From the NCBI GenBank assembly GCA_052388135.1, contig JBQTIM010000017.1, forward strand, positions 1 through 13,684: 13,684 bases of DNA. Reading direction: 5' to 3'. The translations under genes were made by a program, and so were the position numbers. The DNA is from JBQTIM01 sp052388135. GTDB lineage: Bacteria; Elusimicrobiota; Elusimicrobia; FEN-1173. Under the pieces are notes generated by a model that worked only from the letters and a program-made list of their open reading frames with translations, did no database searches and was not told the DNA's origin. Shown here piece by piece: positions 1-6,589 of the stretch; within the stretch, counting starts at the first letter, position 1, and the number at the start of each line of letters is the position of its first letter.

Positions 1-71
1 ATCCCAGCGAAGCGTTAAGCAACAAACTGGAGAGCGCGGGGAGACCCCGCGACCGCCACGGGGCCTGGGCC

Positions 72-797
72 TTGCGGGGCATGATCCCCGCCCAGCTGGA
101 GCAGGCAAGCTTCGGCCAGTTCAGCTCGGACGTTCTGGCCGAGGTCCTGGTGTGTCTGATCGACAAGCGCATCATCCATCCCCCGACCACCATCCCCGCC
201 GTCCTGGCCGATCTGCCCGCCGGCACCCACATATGCCAGCTTTACCGGACCAAGGAGGAGTTGCTGGAGCTCCTGGTTCCTTATTTCAAGCGCGGTTTGC
301 GGGAGAACGAGTACGGCGTGTGGGTGGTGGCCAATTTGGCCGTCGAGGAGGCCCGCGAGGCCATGACCCGCGCTTTCGACGGCGACGATTCCGAATGGCA
401 CGGCCGCATGGAAATTTTGGACTATAGGGATTGGTACAAGAGCGCCTCCGGCGACGCCAGGGGCTTGGAGGAAGTTCTCGAAGGCTGGCTCGAGAAAGAA
501 AAAGAAGCGGCGGCGCGGGGCTTTCAGGGCCTTCGCGTCACGGGCGATCCCCTCTGGCTCAAGGGCGAACGGGCTTGGCGGAATTTCATGGAATACGAAA
601 CGGCGGTGCACGGCGCGATTCACGGGAAACGCATCAAGGCCGTCTGCACCTACGCTTTCGGCGCGTCGTCGGACAAGGTGGCGGACGTCATGGCCCGCCA
701 CGACGACGTCTTGGTGAAAAGCCGGGGCTGGTGGCAGAGGATCAGCACGGAGGAGCCGCGCGCGGCGGAAGCCGTCGTGACGGCGTTGAGCGCATGA
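72..797 (+). CDS. MEDS-domain sensory protein, first of a tandem pair (5' end uncertain)
   Basis: MEDS (methanogen/methylotroph, DcmR sensory) domains are ligand-sensing modules, usually joined to a histidine kinase or HTH; the ligand is mostly unknown. Here the domain spans about residues 49-222: GTHICQLYRTKEELLELLVP and a following GLREN(E)YGVWV strand near 51-86, LRVTGDPLWL at 154-163, and a C-terminal VCTYAF strand near 191-196. No kinase, HTH, PAS or membrane segment is seen. The start used is TTG at 72; ATG at 81 and GTG at 150 (GAGG 5 nt upstream) are alternatives, none with a convincing ribosome site. The frame has no stop back to base 3, and its third codon positions remain GC-rich there, so the gene may begin outside the window and carry another N-terminal domain. 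The stop overlaps the next start (ATGA). Family is fairly sure; exact start and function are not. Confidence 0.75.
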   Translation: MRGMIPAQLEQASFGQFSSDVLAEVLVCLIDKRIIHPPTTIPAVLADLPAGTHICQLYRTKEELLELLVPYFKRGLRENEYGVWVVANLAVEEAREAMTRAFDGDDSEWHGRMEILDYRDWYKSASGDARGLEEVLEGWLEKEKEAAARGFQGLRVTGDPLWLKGERAWRNFMEYETAVHGAIHGKRIKAVCTYAFGASSDKVADVMARHDDVLVKSRGWWQRISTEEPRAAEAVVTALSA

Positions 798-1576
798 AAA
801 ATCTCACGGAACGCCCCAGCGTCCTGCTCCGGCCGCGGCCCGGCAGCCACATGGTCCACACCTACCGCGACGCGGACGACGTGGCCCAAGCGGCCGGCGC
901 CTACATCGGCGCGGGCCTGGGCGCGGGCGCCATGGTGGTGGTCATCGCCACGCCGGAGCACCGCGCCGGCTTCGCCGCCCACTTGCGCTCCCTGGGGTTC
1001 GACTGGGAGGCGGCCTGCCGGCGGGGCCAGCTCCTGGCGTATAACGCCCAGGACACGCTGGCGAAATTCATGGAAGGCGACATGCCCGACCCCGAAAAGT
1101 TCAACGCCGTCGTGGGTGGCATCCTGGAGAAAGCCTCGACCGCCGGGGCGGGCGTCCGGGCCTTCGGCGAAATGGTGAACATTTTGTGGCGGCAGGGGAA
1201 CCTGCCGGGGGCCATCCGGCTGGAGGAACTCTGGAACGGCCTGGGCAGGCGCTTGTCCTTCTCCCTGTTCTGCGCCTACGAGCTGGACCATCTGGATGAA
1301 AAAGCCTACGACGGACCTCTGCACAAGATCTGCGACGTCCATCCCGACTTCATTCCCGACGTGGACAACGGACGCTTCGAAAACCACGTGCGGGAATCGG
1401 CCGCGGACGTCCTCGGCGTGCCCATCGCCGGTCTCCTGCGCACTCTGGCGGCCGACAACAACCGGTCCGGCGTGCCCTCCGGGCAGAAAATCCTTTTCTG
1501 GTTGAGGGAAAACATGCCCCTGACGGCCGGAAAGATATTGGCCCGCGTGCGCGCCCGTTACGACGCCGCCGCCTAA
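794..1576 (+). CDS. MEDS-domain sensory protein, second of the tandem pair
   Basis: This 260-residue protein has a clear MEDS domain at about residues 17-165: GSHMVHTYRDADD at 17-29, a GLGAGAMVVVIATPEH strand region at 41-56, the family hallmark VRAFGEMVNILWRQGN at 121-136, then IRLEELWN at 141-148 and SLFCAYEL at 157-164. The last ~70 residues (about 190-260) form an extra, apparently helical region with WLRENMPLTAGKILARVRAR at 236-255, which I do not recognise as a known output domain. The ATG is chosen because it overlaps the upstream stop by 4 bp (translational coupling) and directly precedes the domain; the frame is open further upstream only as a shadow of the first gene. Close coupling suggests the two products act together, perhaps as a heterodimer or with a kinase encoded nearby; this is inference. 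Confidence 0.82.
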   Translation: MKNLTERPSVLLRPRPGSHMVHTYRDADDVAQAAGAYIGAGLGAGAMVVVIATPEHRAGFAAHLRSLGFDWEAACRRGQLLAYNAQDTLAKFMEGDMPDPEKFNAVVGGILEKASTAGAGVRAFGEMVNILWRQGNLPGAIRLEELWNGLGRRLSFSLFCAYELDHLDEKAYDGPLHKICDVHPDFIPDVDNGRFENHVRESAADVLGVPIAGLLRTLAADNNRSGVPSGQKILFWLRENMPLTAGKILARVRARYDAAA

Positions 1577-1625
1577 CCCTCTCTCCTCGTCGTTACGTCA
1601 GGACTCCCCACGACTTATCCCGCCT

Positions 1626-1735
1626 GTCATTGCGAGCCGAAGGCGAAGCAATCCCAGGTTTCGCCGGCGCTGAGACCATCCTTCGCGCGCTGAAAACCGG
1701 ATTGCTTCATCGCAAACAACGCTCCTCGCCATAAC
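1626..1735 (+). repeat. Dispersed palindromic repeat, copy 1
   Basis: This copy matches the reverse complement of 10954-11064 with about ten mismatches and one gap over 111 positions (hand alignment). The unit is internally palindromic: outer ends GTCATTGCGAG / CTCGCNATNAC and inner arms GAAGCAATCC / GGATTGCTTC. The right outer end is worn here (CGCCATAAC instead of CGCAATGAC). It has no coding potential. The structure resembles a REP or MITE-like non-autonomous element; the mobilising enzyme is not in the window. Confidence 0.85.
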
Positions 1736-1747
1736 AGATACAAAGAA

Positions 1748-1923
1748 GCGTTAGCCCGGATTCCCCGGTTGGGCGCGAGGACCGAGACGGAAAAGACGGG
1801 GATTTTTACGAAACAAAAAAGTGAGAGCGTAGCCCGGACTACGGTCGAACTTTTTTGTGAAGGGAAAAGCCCCGGATTTTACGTCGAATCCCGCGATCCA
1901 ACCGGGGAATTCGGGTTAGACGC
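1748..1923. repeat. 176-bp long imperfect inverted repeat (MITE/cruciform-like)
   Basis: Left and right halves are complementary over nearly their full length around a 6-nt centre (1833-1838). The outer arms 1752-1772 and 1898-1918 agree at 19 of 21 positions around the core ATTCCCCGGTTGG. The inner arms 1786-1822 and 1849-1885 agree at 28 of 37 without gaps, including perfect ACAAAAAAGT / ACTTTTTTGT. The apex is CGTAG-CCCGGA-CTACG (1828-1843). A T6 tract follows the apex hairpin on both strands, so it could also end transcription from both sides. Confidence 0.8.
1828..1856. terminator. Possible bidirectional intrinsic terminator at the palindrome apex
   Basis: The hairpin CGTAG / CTACG (1828-1832 with 1839-1843) is followed on + by GTCGAAC and T6 (1851-1856), and on - by CTCTCAC and T6 (complement of 1815-1820). 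It lies between two converging genes, where a shared terminator would be expected. The stem is short and the T tract starts 7 nt away, so function is inferred, not certain. Confidence 0.4.
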
Positions 1924-1992
1924 ACTGCACCGGCCGCAGAGCCCCATCCCCCGGCGGCCGGTTTCGCCGGAACCTTCCTTCTTCTTCGTCCT

Positions 1993-2988
1993 TCAGAGCG
2001 CTTTTCGAGCCCCGCGTTTTTTCGCGGCCGCCGCGCCGTGCGCGGTCCGGCCTTTCCACCCCAACGCTTTCAGCACGGCCTCGAAATCCTCGGGCAGGGG
2101 CGCGTTCCATTCCAAGGCGCGGCCCGTGGCGGGATGGCGGAGGCGCAGGAACGCGGCGTGCAGGAGAGGCCGCGCCGCGCCGAAGGCGTCCTCGGCGGCG
2201 GCCGGCCCGTAGGCGCCGTCTCCCACGATGGCGTGGCCCAGCGCGGCCAGCTGGACGCGGATCTGATGGGTCCGCCCCGTGCGCGGGCGCACCTCCAAAA
2301 AAGCCGCGGGCGGCGCGTCGAACCGCGCCAGAACCTTGAAGTCCATCTCCGACCAGCGGCCCTGGCTTTCGACGGACATGCGTCCGGGCCGGCGGCGCGA
2401 GCGTCCCACCATGGAGCGGACGCTGCCTTGATCGGCGCGCGGAACGCCCTGAGCCAGAGCCCAATAAATTTTCTCCACCTCGCGTTCGGCGAACTGGCGG
2501 CTGAGGTTTTCCGCCGCCTCCGGCGTCTTGGCGATGACCATGACGCCCGACGTGCCCCGGTCGAGCCGATGCACCACTCCCGGCCGGTCGGCTCCGCCCG
2601 CGCTCCCCGCTTTAAGGGAACCCGCCCAACCCTCCGCCAGCTTCGGCCACAACTTTTGAATGAGCGTGCCTTCCCGGTGAGGGCCGGCCGGATGCACCAC
2701 CAGCCCCGCCGGCTTGTCCACCACCAGCAGGGCCTCGTCCTCGTAAAGGACCGGCACGTCCTCCGCCGAGGAGGAGGGGAGGCCCGTGAAATCGGGCAGG
2801 GTCGCGCGCACCTTGTCTCCGGGCGACAACAGGCGGCCCGATGGGGAGGCCGATCCGTTAACGGCGACGCGCCCTTCCTTGATGAACCGCTGGATACGGG
2901 TGCGGGAAAAGCCGGCCAGCTTCCGGGCCAGGAAGCGGTCCACGCGCTCGGGAACGCCGCGAAAAAGATAATCCTTGGTCTCGGGCAC
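1993..2988 (-). CDS. rluD: RluA/RluD-family 23S rRNA pseudouridine synthase
   Basis: The enzyme isomerises uridine to pseudouridine in large-subunit rRNA. The 331-residue product starts with an S4 RNA-binding domain (about 10-60: RVDRFLARKLAGFSRTRIQR, EGRVAVNG). The PseudoU_synth_2 core follows: LLVVDKPAGLVVHP at 87-100, the catalytic loop HRLDRGTSG at 140-148 with Asp143 as the nucleophile, and RPRTGRTHQIRVQLAALGH at 234-252. The tail is basic (Lys/Arg-rich). The frame stays open far upstream through lgt, but that part is antisense-like shadow; GTG at 2988 fits the family N-terminus and lies 14 nt after the lgt stop. It is the last gene of the operon. The S4 domain and length favour RluD, but RluC-type specificity cannot be excluded. 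Confidence 0.9.
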   Translation of the reverse strand: MPETKDYLFRGVPERVDRFLARKLAGFSRTRIQRFIKEGRVAVNGSASPSGRLLSPGDKVRATLPDFTGLPSSSAEDVPVLYEDEALLVVDKPAGLVVHPAGPHREGTLIQKLWPKLAEGWAGSLKAGSAGGADRPGVVHRLDRGTSGVMVIAKTPEAAENLSRQFAEREVEKIYWALAQGVPRADQGSVRSMVGRSRRRPGRMSVESQGRWSEMDFKVLARFDAPPAAFLEVRPRTGRTHQIRVQLAALGHAIVGDGAYGPAAAEDAFGAARPLLHAAFLRLRHPATGRALEWNAPLPEDFEAVLKALGWKGRTAHGAAAAKKRGARKAL

Positions 2989-3002
2989 GGGAGGCGGGAC
3001 CG

Positions 3003-3785
3003 TCAGGCGCCGGGGGCGCGGGAGCCGGAACGGCCGCGGCGGAACCACCAGGCGGAGGCCGCCAGCAGGATGACGAAAGCCAGCCATTCGGTGGGCGTCA
3101 TCCGCGCCAGCAGGGGTCCCCGGTCGTCGCCCCGCGTCGCCTCCACGGCCAGGCGGATCACGCTGTAGAAGATGGCGTAAGCCGCCGCGAGGCGGCCCGT
3201 CCCCAGATCGCCGGGCCGGCGCAGGCTCCAGGCCGCCAAGAACGCGAAGAGCGCGAAGTTGAGGCCCGCTTCGTAGAGTTGGGAAGGGTGGAGGGGAATG
3301 CCGCGCGGCGCCAACGCGGCGGGATGCCGGAACGTGACGGCGCACCAGCCGTCCCAGGGATGCCCGTAACAACAACCGGCGGCGAAACAGCCCAGCCGTC
3401 CGAAGGCGTGCCCCAGGGCCACACCGGGCGCCGCCGCGTCGGCCATAATTTTCACGGGCACGCCGCGCCGCCGCGCCCAAAAAGCGCCCGCCGTCCCCGC
3501 CGCCAAAAATCCGCCGTACCACACCAGCCCGCCGGCCCACAGCTGAAAAATTTCCAAAGGAGCCGTCTTGAAGTAGCCCCAGTTCAGGGCCACGTAGAGC
3601 AATCGCGCGCCCGCCAAGCCGGCGAGAAGCGCCACCCAGGCCAGCCCCAGAACCGTCTCCGCCGGAACGCCCCGCCGCCCCGCCAGCTTCACGGTGAGGG
3701 TGTAGCCCAGGAAAAACCCCAGGGCCACCAGCGCCCCGTAGGTGTGCAGGGTGACCGGCCCCAGCCTCAGCAGTTCGGGGAACAT
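3003..3785 (-). CDS. lgt: Prolipoprotein diacylglyceryl transferase
   Basis: Lgt transfers diacylglycerol from phosphatidylglycerol to the lipobox cysteine of prolipoproteins in the inner membrane, the first step of lipoprotein maturation. The 260-residue protein has about seven hydrophobic segments. Visible motifs are GLVWYGGFLAAG at 86-97 (Tyr where E. coli has His103, a common variant), HAFGRLGCFAAGCCYG at 126-141 with Arg130 matching the essential E. coli Arg143, HPSQLYE at 166-172, and ATRGDDRG at 216-223. The ATG is preceded by GAGG only 3 nt away. It lies 30 nt after lspA, so the enzymes for the first two lipoprotein steps are co-transcribed in reversed pathway order. No apolipoprotein N-acyltransferase is seen in the window. 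Confidence 0.96.
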   Translation of the reverse strand: MFPELLRLGPVTLHTYGALVALGFFLGYTLTVKLAGRRGVPAETVLGLAWVALLAGLAGARLLYVALNWGYFKTAPLEIFQLWAGGLVWYGGFLAAGTAGAFWARRRGVPVKIMADAAAPGVALGHAFGRLGCFAAGCCYGHPWDGWCAVTFRHPAALAPRGIPLHPSQLYEAGLNFALFAFLAAWSLRRPGDLGTGRLAAAYAIFYSVIRLAVEATRGDDRGPLLARMTPTEWLAFVILLAASAWWFRRGRSGSRAPGA

Positions 3786-3815
3786 GGTCCTCGCCGCCGG
3801 GCCCGGGGCGCCGCC

Positions 3816-4298
3816 TCAAACATTTTCATTCCCCGCCGCCGGGCCGTCGCCGGCGGGCCGCCGGAACCCGGCCAGCGCCAAAAGGGCGACCCCCGCGCAG
3901 ATGCAGGAATCCGCCACGTTGAAGGCCGGCCAGTGCCAGCCGCGCCAATGGAAATCCAGAAAGTCCACCACGCCGCCGCGCAGGACGCGGTCCATGAGGT
4001 TGCCCAGGGCGCCGCCCCACAAAAGGGCCAGCCCCGCCCGCGCGCGGGCGTCCTGTTCGCCCGCCCGCCAATAATAAACGCTGAGGATCGCCAGGATAAC
4101 GGTGGTGGACAGGATGAGCCACGAGTTGTTGCCGCCGAAAATTCCGAAGGCGGCGCCCGTGTTCACCACGGGGGTGAGGGAAAAAAACGGCAGCACGGGC
4201 ACGGTCTCGTTCAGAGGCAGGGTCCGCAGGACGATGAGCTTGGAGAGCTGGTCCAGCGCCAAAACGGCGGGCGCCGCCAGATAGACGGGCCGGATCAA
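3816..4298 (-). CDS. lspA: Lipoprotein signal peptidase (signal peptidase II)
   Basis: LspA is a membrane aspartyl protease that removes the signal peptide from diacylglyceryl-modified prolipoproteins. The product has 160 residues, normal for the family, and four hydrophobic segments. Motifs: DQLSK at 16-20, NTGAAFGIF at 46-54, GGALGNLMDR at 95-104, GGVVDF with catalytic Asp112 at 108-113, and FNVADS with catalytic Asp130 at 126-131. The start is TTG at 4298, overlapping the mtnA stop (TTGA); it gives the expected short N-terminus, and no ATG or GTG lies before the first membrane segment. The overlap suggests translational coupling to mtnA, an unrelated salvage enzyme. Confidence 0.95.
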   Translation of the reverse strand: MIRPVYLAAPAVLALDQLSKLIVLRTLPLNETVPVLPFFSLTPVVNTGAAFGIFGGNNSWLILSTTVILAILSVYYWRAGEQDARARAGLALLWGGALGNLMDRVLRGGVVDFLDFHWRGWHWPAFNVADSCICAGVALLALAGFRRPAGDGPAAGNENV

Positions 4299-5401
4299 AG
4301 GGCCGAGAGCGCGGCCAGGCTCTGCGCGTAAGGCGGGCGGGCCACGCCGCGGTCGGTGACGACGGCCGTGATGAGCTCGCCGGGCGTCACGTCGAAGGCG
4401 GGGTGCCGGGCCGAGGCGCCCGCCGGCGCCAAAGGAACGCCGGCCACCCGCAGGACTTCCTCGGAGGACCGCTCTTCGATGGGGATGCGCCGGCCGTCGG
4501 GCGTCTTCAGGTCCACCGTGGAGAAAGGGGCGGCCACGTAAAAGGGAACGCCGTGGTGGCGGGCCAGAACGGCCAGAGAATAGGTGCCGATCTTGTTGGC
4601 CGTGTCGCCGTTGGCCGCGATGCGGTCGGCGCCCACGATCACCGCGGACACCTCGCCGCTCTTCATGAAATGACCCGCCATTCCGTCGGTGGCGATGGCG
4701 TAGGGGATGCCTTCCGCCCCGCACTCCCAGGCGGTGAGACGCATGCCCTGCAGGTAGGGCCGCGTTTCGCCCACCAAGACGCTTTTGACCTTGCCCAAGG
4801 CGAAGGCGGAGCGGATGATGCCCAAGGCCGTGCCGTGCCCGGCCGTGGCCAGGGCGCCTGTGTTGCAATGGGTGAGGACGACGCTTCCCGGCTTCAAAAG
4901 ACCCGCTCCCAAGGAGCCGATGCGCAGGCAGGAAGCCAAATCCTCGTCGGCGATGCGCCCGGCCTCCGCTTCCAGGGCCGCCGCGGCCGCTTTTTGGAAG
5001 CCCGCGGGCGGCGGGGAAAAACTTTCCCAAACGCGGCGCATCCGCTCCAAAGCGTAAAACAAGTTCACCGCCGTCGGGCGCGTGGCCGCCAGAAGGGCGC
5101 GGGCTTTTTCCAGCCCTGCCTTCATGGCCGTCCACGTTGGATAGGTTTTTTCCCGCGCGGCCAGAACGATGCCGTAGGCCGCCACGCAGCCGATGGCCGG
5201 CGCGCCGCGCACGGACATCTGCCGTATGCAGCGGGCGGCCTGGGCGTGGGTGCGGCAGGCGATGTAGCTTACGCGGCGCGGCAGGCCGCGCTGCTCCAAA
5301 ACCAGCAGGCGGCCGCCGGACCAGCGGAACGAACGGACTTGGGAAGCGGAAGAAGCGGGGGGAACGCTTCGGCGCGCCGGGCGCGCCGCCGTTTTCAGCA
5401 C
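4295..5401 (-). CDS. mtnA: S-methyl-5-thioribose-1-phosphate isomerase
   Basis: MtnA converts 5-methylthioribose 1-phosphate to 5-methylthioribulose 1-phosphate in methionine salvage; it belongs to the eIF2B-related aldose isomerases. The 368-residue product has RGAPAIG at 65-71, catalytic Cys179 in THCNTGALAT (177-186), and catalytic Asp259 in VGADRIAANGDTANKIGTY (256-274). The start is GTG at 5401; it gives about 20 residues more than the Bacillus enzyme at the N-terminus, and the best ribosome-like site (GAGGAG) lies 15 nt upstream, so the exact start is less sure than the identity. No other methionine-salvage gene is present here. Closely related ribose-1,5-bisphosphate isomerases share the fold, but these motifs fit MtnA well. 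Confidence 0.94.
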   Translation of the reverse strand: MLKTAARPARRSVPPASSASQVRSFRWSGGRLLVLEQRGLPRRVSYIACRTHAQAARCIRQMSVRGAPAIGCVAAYGIVLAAREKTYPTWTAMKAGLEKARALLAATRPTAVNLFYALERMRRVWESFSPPPAGFQKAAAAALEAEAGRIADEDLASCLRIGSLGAGLLKPGSVVLTHCNTGALATAGHGTALGIIRSAFALGKVKSVLVGETRPYLQGMRLTAWECGAEGIPYAIATDGMAGHFMKSGEVSAVIVGADRIAANGDTANKIGTYSLAVLARHHGVPFYVAAPFSTVDLKTPDGRRIPIEERSSEEVLRVAGVPLAPAGASARHPAFDVTPGELITAVVTDRGVARPPYAQSLAALSAL

Positions 5402-5438
5402 CGGGCCGGGAGGGGTCTCCTCGCCGGAAGGGCCGTGG

Positions 5439-5702
5439 TCAAGGGATGGTCTCCATCATGCTCTCCAGCTCTTCTTCCGAGCGGCCGAAGATCTCGACGG
5501 TCTTTTCCTTCCCCTTTTGGCCCCGGACGATCTTCACTCCGCGGTTGCGGACCTCGAAGAACTCGCTCAGGAAATCCACCAATTCGGCGTTGGCCTCTCC
5601 GTCAATGGCGGGAGCGGCCACCTTCACCCGGACCGTGGAGCCGATGCGGCCCACCACCTCGCTGCGGGGGGCGTTGGGAATGACTCTGACGCGGATGACC
5701 AT
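5439..5702 (-). CDS. DUF167 / YggU-family small protein
   Basis: This 87-residue protein matches the DUF167 (YggU) family: an N-terminal strand with VIPNAPRSEVVG at 7-18, then the family core KVAAPAIDGEANAELVDFL at 27-45, and KIVRGQKGKEKTVEI near 57-71. Its biochemical role is unknown. The ATG at 5702 has AGGAG 11 nt upstream. Its place directly after proC (25 nt) and yggS matches the conserved yggS-proC-yggT-yggU cluster of many bacteria, but yggT is missing here. No membrane segment or catalytic signature is visible. Confidence 0.9.
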   Translation of the reverse strand: MVIRVRVIPNAPRSEVVGRIGSTVRVKVAAPAIDGEANAELVDFLSEFFEVRNRGVKIVRGQKGKEKTVEIFGRSEEELESMMETIP

Positions 5703-5727
5703 GTGTGTTTGTTCTCCTGTTCCGTTT

Positions 5728-6549
5728 CTACGCCTTCGGGCGGCCGGACAGCTCTTGGGACCTTTTCCGGGCCGCCGCGAGGGCGTCTTGAAAAATTCGT
5801 TCCAGGCCGCGGTCCCGCAGGACCGCCAGGGCGGCGGCGGTGGTGCCGCCGGGGGATGTGACGCGCTCCCTCAAGGCCGCGGCGGAATCGGCCGTTCGCT
5901 CCAGCATCAGGCCCGCGCCGTAAATCGTCCGCCTGGCCAGGGCCTCCGCCAGCTCGGCTTTCAGGCCCAAGTCTTTTCCCGCGCGGGCCAGGCATTCGGC
6001 CAGGTAAAAAACGTAGGCGGGGCCGGAGCCCGACAGCGCGGTCACGGCGTCCATGGCGCCCTCGCCGGCCGCCCACAGCCGGCCCGCCGGCGCCAGCACC
6101 GCGCGGGCGAGTTTCTCATGAGCGGGGCGGGCGAAACGGCCCAAACAATAAACCAGCGCCCCGGCTTGCAGAAGCGCGGGCGTGTTGGGCATGGTCCGCA
6201 CCACGGGCACTTTTCCGCCCAGGCCGTCTTCGATGGTCCGGGTGCCCACGCCGGCGGCGATGGAAATGGTCAGCTGCCGGGGCGTCACGGCCCCCTTCAG
6301 TTCGGCCAAGACGCCCGGCATCTGCTGGGGTTTCACGCAGAGGACCAGGACGTCGGCGTCCGCCGCGGCCGCGCGATTGTCCGTCCCGGTGAGGACGCCG
6401 AGGCGGCGTTTCAGGGACGACAGACGGTTTTTGTCCACGTCCGTCACGCGCACCTGGCGCGGCTTCACGGCCCGGGCGGCGATGAGGCCCGCCGCCAAGG
6501 CGGCGCCCATGTTGCCCCCGCCGATGAAAAGCAGGTTTTTAGAAATCAA
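5728..6549 (-). CDS. proC: Pyrroline-5-carboxylate reductase
   Basis: ProC catalyses the last step of proline synthesis, NAD(P)H-dependent reduction of pyrroline-5-carboxylate. The 273-residue product has the Rossmann motif FIGGGNMGAAL at 8-18, CVKPQQM at 71-77, VRTMPNTPALLQAGA at 117-131, and the C-terminal dimerisation/substrate domain with ALSGSGPAYVF at 171-181 and VTSPGGTT at 230-237. The start is TTG at 6549: the frame runs only 12 further codons back to a stop, with no ATG or GTG among them, and the Rossmann strand begins six residues in. It lies 40 nt after yggS. Confidence 0.95.
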   Translation of the reverse strand: MISKNLLFIGGGNMGAALAAGLIAARAVKPRQVRVTDVDKNRLSSLKRRLGVLTGTDNRAAAADADVLVLCVKPQQMPGVLAELKGAVTPRQLTISIAAGVGTRTIEDGLGGKVPVVRTMPNTPALLQAGALVYCLGRFARPAHEKLARAVLAPAGRLWAAGEGAMDAVTALSGSGPAYVFYLAECLARAGKDLGLKAELAEALARRTIYGAGLMLERTADSAAALRERVTSPGGTTAAALAVLRDRGLERIFQDALAAARKRSQELSGRPKA

Positions 6550-6589
6550 AGAACGAGCGCGGCGTCCGAGCCCAGCCGGTTGCCTTCAT

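Larger units (their letters stand above)
1577..1992. other. Convergent intergenic region filled with two palindromic repeats
   Basis: This 416-bp gap lies between the 3' ends of the second MEDS gene (+) and rluD (-). I see no credible gene in it. It contains a 110-bp dispersed repeat (1626-1735) followed 12 bp later by a 176-bp long inverted repeat (1748-1923). The remaining ~70 bp next to rluD contains only a weak 6-bp hairpin (1951-1956 with 1965-1970) without a T tract. Confidence 0.85.

Noticed and set aside
1..18. Possible end of an upstream gene (stop TAA at 16-18)
   Set aside because: Only five codons are visible; a frame ending here cannot be distinguished from chance, and the MEDS frame is open over the same bases.
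35..51. Hairpin CGCGGGG-AGA-CCCCGCG near the left edge
   Set aside because: A perfect 7-bp stem, but no T tract on either strand, and the region reads as coding in the MEDS frame; too weak to call a terminator.
1951..1970. Short hairpin CCGGCG / CGCCGG after rluD as its terminator
   Set aside because: The stem is only 6 bp, and no U tract follows on the - strand; the palindrome apex further on is a better candidate.
1769..2212. Small + strand frame starting in the long palindrome
   Set aside because: It spans the inverted repeat and then runs antisense to rluD; its product follows repeat sequence and shows no family features.
2989..3819. Upstream extension of the rluD frame (to 608 codons)
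   Set aside because: This part lies opposite nothing new but overlaps lgt in another frame on the same strand, and its product is Arg/Gly-rich without motifs. Lgt is unmistakable there.
4299..5135. Upstream extension of the lspA frame
   Set aside because: It overlaps mtnA, whose catalytic motifs are intact; the extension is Arg/Gly/His-rich shadow sequence.
6539..6589. Sixteen-codon frame starting at the yggS stop (TAAATG)
   Set aside because: MKATGWARTPRSFFDF is very short and ends inside proC; no ribosome site or conservation can be shown. It may be chance.
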